DNA from: Megalobrama amblycephala
Taxonomy: Eukaryota > Chordata > Actinopteri > Cypriniformes > Xenocyprididae
Reading direction: 5' to 3'
Length of the DNA stretch: 64,000 nucleotides
Assembly (NCBI RefSeq): GCF_018812025.1
Contig: NC_063061.1
Coordinates: forward strand, 31,940,509-32,004,508
The position numbers were made by a program, and so were the translations under genes. Position 1 is the stretch's first letter; every line of letters starts with the position of its first letter. Under the pieces are notes generated by a model that did not search any database, was not told the DNA's origin, and saw nothing but the letters and a program-made list of their open reading frames with translations. Shown here one piece after another: positions 41,735-53,768 of the stretch.

Positions 41735-43245
41735 TTTTGCTAATGTATTGTCACTAATTCTTAATTAACTAGACAAACTTTTTTTTCCCCCTTTTTTTCT
41801 GAATTGACATTTTCCTCTAAATAAGAATTTATGATCCCAGAACATGTTAGTGTAGGAAACACTGTTGCTTATTTATTCAGAGAGGTCCACCACTTTAAAA
41901 CGACTTGTGATTTACATCTTCATTTGCATACACATTTCATCTTTTCTGTGTTTGTTTATCAGATATGGTTGTTACACTTGTTTGTGGTTTGTTTGTTTTG
42001 AATAAATATTTCCTGCATCACCCAGTTTCACCATTTTTCAGATTGAGGGTTGGACTTGGATCACGTGTCTATTTGTGAGTGACTCAATGTACACTTTCCC
42101 TTACTTGAAATACTTTCATAGTGCATATAATATGTATAATAATATGCATTGTATGTAGAGTGTTACGTTGTAATGATTAACATTTGAAACAACCAAATAA
42201 ATTCATTAAATGTCCTACCTTTTTGAGGGGATTTTTAAGACAATATTTTGAAGAATTTTAATTATTTTTAGATAAGAACATTCTAACCTTTTTCTTAAGT
42301 TGAAAATAAGAAGAAAATGGCAGTTAAGAAGAGTTTTATACTTAAGAATGTTTTCGACCCAAGAACTTGTTGGCTGGAAGAGAAAACTGTGAGCTGTTAA
42401 TGGCTTCAAGAAACAAATGAGCAGTCTATAAGAGGTTTCATGGATGATTTAACTATTACATTAACAGATACAAGGTGAGTTCTGTATACATTTGACTGCA
42501 TGGAAACAATGACCAGGACTAGCTTTAAGGCCAAGAAATCAAAAAGCCACCTGATTATGCGTGAACATGCGTTGGAGATTGTTTTTTTTTTTTGTAAATA
42601 CAGCTGTTATTTTTTTTAATAAATAATAATTATTATTATTTATTTTTCACAAACAAAGCACTCAAACCACTGGAGTCACATAGATTATTTTATGAAGACT
42701 TTAAAGGCCTGTTCACACCGCTCAGATACATGCCAACAAACAAGTTGGCTGTTGGATTTGGAATTTTATGAAAAATAACTGCATGTTCACACTGCTCCAA
42801 CAGACACCAACAAATACTGATCGAACATGTTCCCTCGGGTGAAACAAACCCTGACCAACTCCAACAGACGCCGACAGGGGTAACACACTGATCTGACAAA
42901 ACATGTTTGTTGCCGTTTTTCTGTGCAGTGTGAATAATACTACCTTTCTGGGTCTTGAAAGTGGTAGTTGCATAGGCTGTCAATGGAGGGACAGAAAGCT
43001 ATCAGATATCATCAAAAAGTTTGAAGATGAACGAATGTCTCTCGAGTTTGGAATGACATGAGGGTGAGTAATTAATGACGGAATTTTCATTTTGGGGTGA
43101 ACTAGCCCTTTAAGTAACCAAAATTCAATGTCTGTCCAATGTTGGAGGCTGACATCAAGCCAGTGTTGACTTCCTGTAGAGATTTGGACAGGATGAGTAC
43201 TCCATAAAATCTGACCATATACAATGTAAAAATGTGCACCAACAA
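41735..43245. repeat. Segmental duplication, copy A (3' flank of pseudogene 1)
   Basis: Collinear blocks match 61,938-63,997: ACATGTTAGTGTAGGAAACAC (41,843 and 62,078), GATTGAGGGTTGGACTTGGA (42,041 and 62,272), GCTGGAAGAGAAAACT plus TGACTGCATGGAAACAATGA (42,373-42,511 and 62,469-62,605), and CCAATGTTGG...GACATCAAGCCA plus GTAGAGATTTGG (43,130-43,190 and 63,895-63,950). Different repeats fill the space between blocks in the two copies: a GTTGGCTGTTGGA/CCAACAG-rich unit and a MITE fragment (42,700-43,112) here. Confidence 0.85.
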
Positions 43246-43439
43246 TGCAATGACTTCATGCCTTTTATTTATTATTATTATTATTATTATTATAACTTTA
43301 AATGAGCAGTTCATTCATAAATCCATAAGATATTTGCTTCATGTTGTGGAAATGCAAACAAGAAGACAGAACACAACGAGCACAGCGCTGAAAAGGGGTG
43401 GGGCTACATAAGGTCTATAGAATGCTATAGAATGCTATC

Positions 43440-43581
43440 AGTCATGTTAAACCTCATTTGCATATGTTCTGTTTTATGTGACAAGAAGCTGTGCACATGC
43501 ATCATCGATCTGTAAAGCGAGACTACACAAACAGCACAGAGTATCATTTACTCCCAGAGACACTGGATATTCACTCTTCAG
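43440..43581 (+). promoter_or_regulatory. Promoter and non-coding first exon of receptor gene 2
   Basis: TTGCATATGTTCTGTTTTAT and GTGACAAGAAGCTGTGCACA precede AACAGCACAGAGTATCATTT and GACACTGGATATTCACTCTT, ending CAG|GTGACAAACT at 43,581/43,582. The same words occur before the receptor at 49.3 kb. The partner acceptor TCTTCCAG ends at 46,394, giving a 2.8-kb intron swollen by the piggyBac-like element. Confidence 0.65.
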
Positions 43582-43674
43582 GTGACAAACTCTCCTTTTC
43601 AATATATATATATATATTTTTTTTTAAATGGGGGGTGGGGGGTGTAGTTTAAGTGATATGAATTGATGAACTAA

Positions 43675-45987
43675 CCCTCTACCGCATGCATTATGATAAA
43701 TCTATAAAAAAATATATATATAAAAAAAAAAAAATTGACTCTTTTTCTTTTCTTAGAATGGCTTAACTTGAAGTGCTGTAAAAAAAGTTTGGAAGAAAAA
43801 TATTATTTTAAGGTACATGATATGTTGCCATATGCCAACAACGTACAACAGTGGAAATAACTTAGAATAAGTATAAGTGTATATAGTTAATATTTTTCCT
43901 CAGAAATGTTTTTTTTGTATTGAATCAATTGGTGCTATTATAAGCTTTAGCAGTAAATATAAACAACACCTTATACTTATTTTCCAACATCTTGTGCTTT
44001 AATTTATTCTCTTTTGCTGAATAATGCTTTATATTCTTTAAAGGGTCATGAAACCCTAAACCAAAATTTCTGAGATTTTAACAGAGGTATGTGTGTTGAA
44101 CACCATTGAAGACAATGTTAGCATCTGTTAGATTTAATAGTAGGGGGGAAATGGTTAAATTTTAGTTTTAGTACGCTATTTTCGTCTTCCGGATTTAAAA
44201 TCTTCATCCTGTCCACGTCACAGGCTGTGACGTGGCAGAGCACGATAGTGCTTTGATGACTCATCGGTGTTTCATAATTATTAACGAGACAAGTTTTTTA
44301 TCCAATGAGAAGACACTCTCTTAATTATTCATGACACCACGTGGATCTTTCCAATGACGAGGACGGTTAATGGCACTAAACAGCGAGAGAGACTGACTGA
44401 CTGACGGTGCGTGTCCGTTGGCGCGGAGCGAGCGGTAAGCGCGAGTGTTTTCGGTTCATTCTTATGGAAGTTGAGCCGCGCGTAAGTTAAATGTGACGCT
44501 CAACTTCCATAGGAATGAATCTAAAAAATGCTCTGGTCGCTTGCTCTGCTCCAGTCGACACGCAGCCTGACTGACTGAGCGTGTTGCAGGTTCGGCGCGT
44601 AGATCTATGCTATGTACGCAAGGTTTTTTTTTAAGCGTTATTTTTTTTTCAAATATATGCATGTATAGTGTGTATATAAACAACTATATATTTTATAATG
44701 ACTGTAATTACACATGTACATTAATATGTTTTAAATAGAATTACGATTACTGTAGGATATATGTAGCAGGGTATTCAGTAACTCTTGAAAAGACAAAAAT
44801 AAAGTGTCAGTGTATTTCATTAGATTTTAACTTTTCCAGTTTTTTAAAAAATTGTAGTATTTCCTCACGTTTTACCACTGATTTTTAGTGACAGTCGATA
44901 TGCATGGGCTACTGGTGATGAGAGTTTCCCCCTCCCCTCTCCTCTCCTCTCCTCTCCTCTCACAGCCACCACGCCCATTTAAGTTGCATTTTTCAAAAAA
45001 GATTGTGAGCTAGACTTGAGCTGAAAGAGGGGGGTTTCATGACCCTTTAAATTTCATTACGTTTTTTTGCGAATATTATTTAAATTGCAAATGTAGACAG
45101 TTAAAAACACTTCTAATACTGTTCATCATGTATCATAAAACATTGACATAAAACCAAAAACATTGTTCATGAAAATTCAACATTACGCAATCTTATGAGA
45201 GGAAGGTTATGAACATGAACCCGCCATAATCCTTGAAACCTCACCTTTTTTCTGTACGAAACTTCAAAAAGCATTTTTTTAAGAGGTGAGGCACATGTAC
45301 ACATTACATTTGGTGCACTTCACCCTAACAGTACACTTACATCCACTTGCACCTGCCTTTTTGAGACACCATGGTAGGCCAGTGGTTGGTCTGGGCCAGT
45401 ACTGACTGTGGTGGCAGTGGGCAGGCAGGTCTCTGATGTTGATTTAATCCATAATACAAATACCATTTCAGTCCTTAACATATGACTAATCAACATTATA
45501 TCACTAGCATTAATGTTTTTATTGTTACAGCTTAACGGACTGCAGCTGGCCTTTGCTAGCTAGCTAACCTATTATAATAATGTCATTCATTATTGTGCAG
45601 TGTTGCCATATGGCAACACAGACATTTTATCGACTTTACCAAAAACTAATTTCATAAAAACTTTTTTGAGTAGGTGAATATGGCATCATAACTTACCTGA
45701 GATGATGTTAACAATTTTTTTGTGAATGTGACATGGGCGGGTCCTTGTTTGTTACTTGACATTTTAGTTTGCTTTCAGCAACTAACCGACAAGAGACGGC
45801 AGTCTGTCAGAAATCGCGCCACAGACAAAAAATTGCATGTCATGTGACTTAACCAAAGCACGTCATTGGCTAAACTAAGGTCTTTTCTTACCAACAAAAA
45901 AACCCAGAATGTTCTCTTAAAGAGACGGTGGCAAGGAAATGAACACAAAGAGTATGTTGCCATATGGCAACACTATGCGGTAGAGGG
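43675..45987. mobile_element. 2.3-kb piggyBac-like non-autonomous element
   Basis: Ends are CCCTCTACCGCATG (left) and CTATGCGGTAGAGGG (right), inverted. The right flank is TTAA (45,988-45,991) and the left CTAA (43,671-43,674), a TTAA duplication with one change. CCC...GGG ends at TTAA are typical of piggyBac. A subterminal TGTTGCCATATGGCAACA palindrome occurs on the right (twice, 45,601 and 45,956) and a variant on the left (43,823). No transposase frame is visible. A second element is nested inside. Confidence 0.7.
44042..45046. mobile_element. 1.0-kb TTAA-flanked transposon nested in the piggyBac-like element
   Basis: AGGGTCATGAAACCC and its complement GGGTTTCATGACCCT form perfect 15-bp ends, flanked by TTAA (44,038-44,041; 45,047-45,050). 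Inside is an imperfect palindrome around 44,390-44,585 with TATGGAAGTTGAGC facing GCTCAACTTCCATA, and a (CTCTC)n tract at 44,936-44,960. No transposase is present. Confidence 0.75.
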
Positions 45988-46438
45988 TTAAGATATGATA
46001 TGAATTATGGAATAAGTGAAACGATAGAAAAATATGTTTATGACTGCATGGTAAGAAATACACCACATTTGGTGTCATGATAAGGACTAGAATCATATCT
46101 TAGTCTGAAGTCGTCTGATATTGTAATATAGTTTAACTTTTAGGTAATTTAAGTTTGGTGCAGAATTATGGATTGTGGTGTTTTTTGTTTAATAATTAAT
46201 TATGTGAATTAAAATGACCTTGGCATAAAGGTAATGTAATATTTGAGGGCTCTGGTAATGTGGATTTAAATTGTGAGCTTTGTACATTTGGAGACTGGGT
46301 TGTATTGGTGATTATTTGCATATTGAGTCTGTTTATTTTGGCTTCTTCAGGGCAGTCTTAATTGAAATTATACTTTTACAATTCTCTCTTCCAGTAGGTC
46401 ACTGTTATAACTAATTATTAATTTTGAATTGAGAAGAC

Positions 46439-47269
46439 ATGGAGGAAATGAATAACTCTGCAGTGAACTTCACTACATCTGAAGCATCTACATCTCAGCT
46501 AATAAATGGACTGTCAATTCTTGTGGGTAACATCAGTTTCCTGTTTGGTCTTCCTACAAACGTCTACGTTATATGGCTCATCATCACAGGAACAGGAAGT
46601 GGAGTTGCATTAGAGTTCTTCAACCTCAATCTCTCTGTATGTGAGATTGGTATCTGTTTGGATAGTTTGATCTGTATACTGTCTGTTTGGTTTTCAAGTC
46701 TCAGTATAGTGAAACTGTTTCTACTTGGACTTTCCACCACTGGTCGTCCTCTGTTTCAGTGTCTGATGTGTGTTGAGCGTTACCTGGCAGTGGTTCATCC
46801 TGTAACCTTTCTGAAGTTCAAACCTCTCAGATATAGAGCGATCTGCTCCTCTGTGGCTTGGATAATCTCTCTTGGGTCCTGTTTGCTCTCTGTGTTTATT
46901 TTAGCCCCACTCAATGATAAAGTACAAGCAATTTCATGGTTCATCGCTGTACAGTTTCCACTCTTCCTCTTCATCCAGTTGTTTTTCCTTGTGGCTGTTC
47001 TCAGAGCTCTGAAGCAGTCCAGACCAGGAGAGAGAGGGAGAGAGAGAGAGGAGGAAAACCACATGAAGAGAAGAGCATTTTATCTCATTCTAATAACTAC
47101 TGTGAACACAGTTATCACATATGTCCCAAATGCAGTTTTAGGATTCACTATCCTTCTGACACAACAGGATAATCAGGCACTTTGGTTCACTGGTTTGGTT
47201 TATTTACTGGCTGGTTTTGTTCAGCCTGTTTTTTATCTGCACCGCACTGGAAAACTCCCCTGCCTCTGA
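46439..47269 (+). CDS. Rhodopsin-like 7TM receptor, intact (receptor 2)
   Basis: A 276-residue protein encoded in one exon, placed in the plasma membrane; ligand unknown. The N-terminus carries NNS and NFT glycosylation sites. Helices: TM1 about 25-50, TM2 60-82 (LNLSVCEI), TM3 90-118 ending CVERYLAVVHP (ERY for DRY), TM4 132-153, TM5 164-190, a highly charged third loop (KQSRPGERGREREEENHMKR), TM6 213-240 and TM7 248-268. Odd features: Glu at 2.50 instead of Asp, no Cys pair linking TM3 and the second extracellular loop, TYVP in place of CWxP, QPVFY in place of NPxxY, and a very short tail. The ATG is 45 bases after a TCTTCCAG acceptor matched to the exon at 43,581. It is a class A receptor of a fish-type tandem family; the subfamily is not assigned. 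Confidence 0.82.
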   Translation: MEEMNNSAVNFTTSEASTSQLINGLSILVGNISFLFGLPTNVYVIWLIITGTGSGVALEFFNLNLSVCEIGICLDSLICILSVWFSSLSIVKLFLLGLSTTGRPLFQCLMCVERYLAVVHPVTFLKFKPLRYRAICSSVAWIISLGSCLLSVFILAPLNDKVQAISWFIAVQFPLFLFIQLFFLVAVLRALKQSRPGERGREREEENHMKRRAFYLILITTVNTVITYVPNAVLGFTILLTQQDNQALWFTGLVYLLAGFVQPVFYLHRTGKLPCL

Positions 47270-48398
47270 TCCTGATGAGACATGGATTTATTACAAAATT
47301 AAGTAAATAATCTTTATTTATTTTAGACAACCATAGTTTTCATAATAGTATAGAATATGTAAAGAACATGTCTTTCCAGCTGAACTGTCTTTTTTTTAGC
47401 TCATGATCCCATGTTAGTATACTGCAGCTCTCATGTATGCATTTTCTACAAATGACTCCATCTTAAAATGACTTTAGTTACATATAAACTATTTTTGTGT
47501 GTGTGTGTGTGTATTACGTGTAGTGCAAGGCAGGCAAGGAAAAGGAGAGGGACATGCCTATAGACTGAACATATGTAATATGCATGTGCATGCCGTGACC
47601 ATTTTCACAAATTGACATTTTTGTAGTTTACACAGAGATGATAAAGGTATCATTTTCAAAAACTTTTCAAACCCGTTTAAAAAAGTTTGTGTTTTTTAGG
47701 CCACCAAAATTTTAAATGAACGGCCAAAACACATAAAAAAGTTTTCCATTTTTAGTTGAAAATGGTGTCTTGTAAATGGCCCCTAAGGGCTTAAATATAC
47801 TGTGCTAACAAGAAAACTAGAAAGGAAACAATAGGAATCAATAACAAGGGAAACCAAATCAGTAACCAAGTCAGTGACAACAAACAGGAAGTGGGAACAT
47901 AGGGCACAGGAACAGAAACACAAGGAAACAATGAAAAAGAAATTAAAAGTCCACAAAACAGGACCTAAAACATGACAGTATGTACATGCAAAGTTACTCA
48001 TAGTCAGTAGGATGTCTGTTGGGGACCATCACAATAAAAGTGAGATATATTAAGCAGACAGTCTACTAATATTCAAATGACTGGTAGTTGACATGCAAAG
48101 TTAGTAGAATGTCTAAATAAATCAAAATAAAGTGTTACCAAATACTTCACAGGGTCAAGTACCACTTTACATTAGTTTGTTCTTAAGACATTGAGTATCA
48201 TCCAATGTGAAACACTCACTAAAGACACAGACCTTTGAATTTTGAGAGGCTCTTTGAATGTCATGTGCTGTATAGTGCCATTTCTGTAATTAAACTGTCC
48301 GCAGAAAAAAAAAGGTGCAATTTCTCCCTTCAATTTAAATGTTCTAAGTCATTTGAACAGTAGGCCATCGATCATTTTGAATCTTGTGCATTTGTTTG
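47270..48398. other. Spacer after receptor 2
   Basis: No gene is seen. It contains a GTGTGTGTGT tract (47,498-47,512). 48,000-48,145 holds a decayed MITE-like segment ending CAAAATAAAGTGTTACC. Confidence 0.5.
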
Positions 48399-48531
48399 CA
48401 TATGTTTTGTTTTATATGACAGGTTACATATGAATCTATGCACATATATTCTTGCGACAGCAGTAAAGTGAGACTAGAAAAACAGCACAGAGTATCATTT
48501 ACATCAGAGAGACTGGACATTCACTCTTCAG
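48399..48531 (+). promoter_or_regulatory. Promoter and non-coding first exon of receptor pseudogene 3
   Basis: TTGCATATGTTTTGTTTTAT, GACAGCAGTAAAGTGAGACT, AACAGCACAGAGTATCATTT and GACTGGACATTCACTCTTCAG|GTGACAAACT (donor at 48,531/48,532). The partner acceptor GTTTTCCAG ends at 49,272. Confidence 0.65.
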
Positions 48532-48800
48532 GTGACAAACTTTCCTTTTAGATTGATTTGTTTGCTTTTCTTTTAAATATGCAACAACATGAGTGTGATT
48601 ATCAGATGTAGTTTAAGTGTTACGGGTGAATTAGATAAATTAGCTGAATGAGTAAAATTATGCTGAAGTGTATTTTTCACTGTAGAAATATAATAAAAAA
48701 TGTTTTGTTTATGACTTAAAGCTAAGAAAATCACTATATTTGTTTTATAATGAAGAATAGAATCATACCATTTTGAAGATACTCTTTTGGGTAATATACC

Positions 48801-49031
48801 CCTGGTTTCAAAGCACGGCTTATGTCTTGTCCCAGACTAAAATGCATGGTCAAGCTGTTTTCAAGCTGTTGTCAGTGCCATTGTTTTGTCTCAAGATGCA
48901 TACCAGTAAAGTTTTTTTTTGTTTTTTTTTTGTTTTTTTTCCCTAAGGCATGTTTATAAAAGCTACTTAAATGTTATAATTGAACTAAGACCTAATCCTG
49001 GCTTAATCTAAGCCCTGTCTGTGAAACCAGG
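48801..49031. mobile_element. 231-bp MITE with CCTGGTTTC ends
   Basis: CCTGGTTTCAAAGCACGGCT at the left and AAGCCCTGTCTGTGAAACCAGG (49,010-49,031) at the right are imperfect inverted repeats. The family is the same as the fragment at 20,177. It contains a T-rich run at 48,910-48,940 and lies in the intron of receptor pseudogene 3. Confidence 0.8.
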
Positions 49032-49308
49032 CCTGAAAGAATTAGTTTAAACTATTGCATAGAATTACAGCTTGTGATGCATTTGTTTAATAATAATAAT
49101 GTCATTTAAAATTCCCTGGACATGAAAGTAATTTAATATTGGAAAGATATGGTAAAATTGATTTAAAGTATGAGTGTGTACAATTGGAGACTGAGATATA
49201 TTGAAGATTAAAATTTGAGTCCATTTGTTTTGGCTTACGTTTTGGCTTTAGGTTTGCTCTTCTGTTTTCCAGTAGATCACAGTTGCAACTAGTTATTAAT
49301 TTTAGGAA

Positions 49309-50131
49309 ATGAACAACTCTACAGTGAACTTCACCACACCTGAATCTTCCACAACTTATTCCTTTGGGCTATTGGACATTCTGGAAATGTATGCACACAG
49401 CATCAGTTTCCTGCTTGGTCTTCCTACAAACTTCTATGTTTTATGGCTCATCATCACAGGAACAGGAAGTGGAGTTGCATCAGTGCTCTTCAAACTCAAT
49501 CTGTTTGTTTGTGAGATTGGTATCTGTTTGAGTAGTTTGATTTTTCTACTGTCTTTTTGGTTTTCAGGTCTCATAACATTAATTGTTTTTTTAGTAGGAC
49601 TAGGCATCACTGGTCGTCCTCTGTTTCAGTGTCTGATCTCTGTGGAGTGTTACCTGGCAGTGGTTCATCCTGTAACCTTTCTGAAGTTCAAACCGCTCAG
49701 ATATAGAGTGATCTGCTGCACTGCGGCCTGGATAATCACTCTTGGCTCCTGTTTTTTCAAATAGTATTGAACAAATGTGGTTCTACTCACTGCAGTTCAT
49801 CCTCTTCCTCTCCATCCAGTTGTTTTGTATTGTGGCTGTTCTCAGAGCTCTGAAGCAGTCAGGACCAGGAGAGAGAGGGAGAGAGAGAAAGGAGGAAAAC
49901 CACAAGAAGAGAAGAGCATTTTATGTCATTCTGATAACCACTGTCAACAATGTCATCATATATGTTCCATATATTATAACAGGACTCTTTACCATTGTGA
50001 CAAAACAGAATATTCCTGCACTTTTGTGCATTTGTGTGCTTTGTTTTTTGCTGGCTGGTTTTGTTCAGCCTGTTCTTTATCTGTTTAATGCTAAAAAGCT
50101 ATCCTGCCTCTGTTCCTCAAAAGTTGTGTAA
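49309..50131 (+). pseudogene. 7TM receptor pseudogene 3 (single frameshift)
   Basis: It starts MNNSTVNFTTPESSTTYSFG and keeps all seven helices in two frames. 49,309-49,764 covers TM1 to TM4 (CLISVECYLAVVHP replaces the usual VERY, so Arg of ERY is Cys) and stops after GSCFFK. From about 49,770 the next frame carries TM5 to TM7 (MWFYSLQFILFLSIQLFCIV, KQSGPGERGRERKEEN, FYVILITTVNNVIIYVP, LLAGFVQPVLYL). The break is a small frame-changing deletion in the second extracellular loop, where intact relatives have about six to eight more residues. Non-functional as read; one sequencing error would not restore the loop length or the ERY Arg. Confidence 0.82.
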
Positions 50132-50690
50132 CTAATCCTTATTTATTATTTTTACTTATCAACAACTTTTAATTTCTGTATCTGTGCAGTTAATAAACTC
50201 TGCACAGTCTTCACTGTATAGATTATAAATTAAATGCAGATTAATCCTTATTAAAGCTACAAAAGTGATTTAGTCAAGAGCAGTGAGTGATTTTCTCTTT
50301 GTCTTTGATTAACATTAATGACAGACAGCCACAGCTTTATTAGCCTGCTGTCACTTTAAGAGCTGATGCACATGACATGGATCTGACACATCCAATGTCC
50401 TTACAACTCTTTTACGTCCCACCTTTCGGCGCCAACGGTCTTGATTTAATGTATATATGTATATATATATATATATATATAATGATCATGTTTGACTACA
50501 AATTGACCACATTAGGTTTGCTCATTTTAAGGGATAGCTCATTACAGGAAGACCTACCACTTTTACTTTGAGGAATATTTAAATTATGATTAACTCATTA
50601 TAACTGGGTTTTTCAAAACATCACAAATCTCTCAAGATTCATTGTAGATTAGGTTATTTTTTGTCAGCATAAAACAAGTTATTGATATGC
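50132..50690. other. Spacer without gene
   Basis: No gene is seen. A (TA)n tract is at 50,451-50,481. Confidence 0.5.
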
Positions 50691-50697
50691 TAATATG

Positions 50698-51594
50698 CAT
50701 AGTTGTAAAGAGTACCTGAAAACCATACTTGAGTAAAAGTACAGATACCTTATATAGAAAATGACTCTATTACAAGTTACAAGTAGCAAATTCCAACACA
50801 ACTTGAGTAAAAGTATCTGATTTTAAAGTATCTGATTTTAACAGTACTTATTTTACTCGTACTGAATGTAGGCTCAAATATGCACTAGTGCTTGACACCT
50901 GAGAGACATGACGGTGAAAATAAGAAACAGTTGATTTGTCAGATGAGAAATCATGTTTATTTTCTAAAATCAAAATAAAACTGAACACCTCATTATTGCA
51001 ATAAATCAAGGTCGACACAACAGCCAAACATCTACAAACTCTCAAGTCTCAAGTGCACAAAAAAGCCATAAGAAAACCATTATCCATCAAAAAAGGTCTC
51101 GTCAACATAGCAGATAAATAAAATAATGTTAAGTAAAATTAAATAGTCAAAGTCTACTTGCATTGGACATGCTGGTTTCACCCATCATTGGCTGCAATCA
51201 TGACCTCATCTCATAAATCAAGCACCTGCTTTTCAGAAACTACTTGCTAATGCACTCACATTCATGTAAAGTAGCCTTGTTGACAAGTTTGGGCGAGTAA
51301 AGACAAAACGCACAAGATATAGAACCTTCAGTGCACTTAGATGGCGACGTCGCTTCTTTATAGCAGAAACAAACTGCTGCAGAAAATGTTAGGTACTATG
51401 CAAAATGTAATGTGTACATGCATTACTCTTCACAAATGTATTGGAGTAAAAAGTATATTTACTTGTTCACAATTGTAGTCAAGTAGAGAGTAAAAAATGC
51501 TAATATTTTTGATACTCAGTAAAACCACAAAGTAGCCAAAAAGATACTTAAGTACAGTAACTAATTACATTTACTGAAATACTTTACACCTCTG
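50698..51594. mobile_element. Tol2-like hAT non-autonomous transposon
   Basis: Read in reverse, the right end CAGAGGTGTAAAGTATTTCA then TACTGTACTTAAGTATCTTT closely resembles Tol2-type hAT ends; the left end CATAGTTGTAAAGAGTACC is its decayed inverted partner with ACTTGAGTAAAAGTACAGAT. 8-bp flanks CTAATATG (50,690-50,697) and CTAAAATG (51,595-51,602) agree at seven of eight positions, the hAT target size. 897 bp long, no transposase frame. Confidence 0.8.
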
Positions 51595-51602
51595 CTAAAA
51601 TG

Positions 51603-52163
51603 TGGTTTTATAAGTCAAGAGCATAGTTAGTCAGATAAGTTACTAAGCACGCGTTTTCCCAAAACATATTGGTTGTCATTATGAGACTGGAATCATTGTG
51701 AAAATGTATCTTTATAATGGGTTCTTTTCCTAATATCTGTGCACCTTAAAACTTATGCTGCAAATAAACTACTACGGATACACTTGATGAATAGATCATA
51801 AACCATTACTATTGTTTATTTTGGGACACTTTTGTAGTATAATTATGTGGTTTTGTTTCATTAATACACTGTATTACTAATAGTAAAATATACTGAGTTT
51901 TGTCATGTTTTCATGTGTGGAAACTTTTTAACCATGTGTATTACAACTAGCCCCACGTTGTGCCTTACTTATAAAAGTGTTATCTGTAATTATTCACAGC
52001 CTCCAGTTCACTTACGCCACACTCTTCACGAAGATGAAACATCACATGGATACTACTGTTGCATTGTACCGAACCACCAGGCCCAGATGCAACTCTGTTC
52101 CCTCGAGAAGACGGACACGGAATCTCGGACACGGATCCACACAAATATACTCCTTTTAAAACT

Positions 52164-52204
<41 letters not shown>

Positions 52205-53348
52205 TAACTACTAACTTAGTTAGTAACTTAACTAAAAATAAGAGAGTATGCTTTCAGTCTACTTTTATGAACTAATCAGAGATGAAAGTACATTTGGTCT
52301 AAAGTTGAATTTAATATTTTTATTCGTGTCATGAGCACTGCGAACACGGATAGGAAGCTCATTCTCAAACTCCCGTGAAACACCTGTTCAGTGCCATTGT
52401 GCTATTACTTCAAAAATGCACCAGCCCACAATGAATTGCGTACTACAGTTCATAATACATGAATACAGTAGATTACTGTTGAAAATGGGCTATAAATTAT
52501 AGCCATTGCTTACTGTGAAAAATATTGCCCAGAATTCTTTGCAGAATTGTTTTCTACAGCACATTATTATTTTTTTTTTAATAATTATTTATGTATTTAT
52601 TTATTTATTTATCTTTACAGTGGATTAGTTTTATGATCTCTTTATTAACTTTTTGAAGCATCAAAATGTCAGTTGCATAGATGGTCAATTGAGGGACAGA
52701 AATCGCTTAGATTTCATTAAAATATCTTCATTGTGTTCTGAAGATGAACAAAAGTCTTACTGGTTTGGAACAACATGAGGGTGAGTAAATGATGACAGAA
52801 TTTTCATTTTTTGGTGAACTAACCCTGCAAGTTTATTTAATAAAATTAACTTTGTACAGGAACTATTTCACCCCAAAGCTGACTTATGATACCACAAACT
52901 TGAATATGTATGTTTATAAACCAATGTGTTACAATAGTATTTAATAGGCTATATCTAAAGAATTGTTAAATGATTTCTTATTTCTTGGGCTTCACTTTTT
53001 GACTTTCTCTGTGTTTTGGGATTTTTCCATTGTGCACATCGTGTACCTACCTAGACAAAACAAGAAGTAGTAGTCCTTGGACACACTGACACTCTCACAC
53101 ATAACCAGAAGTTGAAGACACACACACACATTTACGCACATACATTTCTTATTTGTTATTATATTTCTTGAAATTTGATTCTTAAATCATATGATTGGAT
53201 GCTCAAGCCATCCTGGAGATTTTTGTTTGACTTATGTCTATAAATATGACACTTCTTCCTGAATACATCCGAGACTGCTTTGTACCACTGTATGTGGAAA
53301 ATAGGAGAAAACTAATCGAAGCGAAATTATTGTAAAGCCATTCACTGT

Positions 53349-53426
<78 letters not shown>

Positions 53427-53768
53427 CAGAGAAAAGGAGGGAAAAATGGAAATATTTTTGTGGTAATCAATATTATGTCACAAATAGACTATAGCTGAAT
53501 GAACTTAACCTGTACTGGCCATGTAATATTTCTTTAAGATTTGTTTTCACTTAATTACTGAAACAACCAAACCTGTTAATTAGACATTTGTCACAGAGAT
53601 GTCCTCATTAAACCTGACATATGTCTGTACAAAATACATTTCATGATATTTCTCTGTGGAACTCAGTATATTACATTTTCATGAACAATTTTATATCATT
53701 TTGCCTTCGTCAAATGCAACTAATGAACATTAGGGAATACTAATAACAGTTTATTATGTGTCCGTATG
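51603..53768. other. Gene-free interval with small repeats
   Basis: 52,163-52,205 is an (AACT)n tract followed by TAGTTAGTAACTTAACTA. 52,665-52,830 is a MITE fragment (GTTCTGAAGATGAAC, ACATGAGGGTGAGTAAATGA, TTTTTTGGTGAACTAACC). 53,350-53,428 is a (TA)n/(TG)n microsatellite. The frame at 51,913-52,170 has no recognisable family; its end runs into the tetranucleotide tract. Confidence 0.5.

Noticed and set aside
52163..52206. (AACT)n tract as a telomere-like or regulatory array
   Set aside because: It is a simple tetranucleotide microsatellite; the unit does not match the vertebrate telomere repeat.
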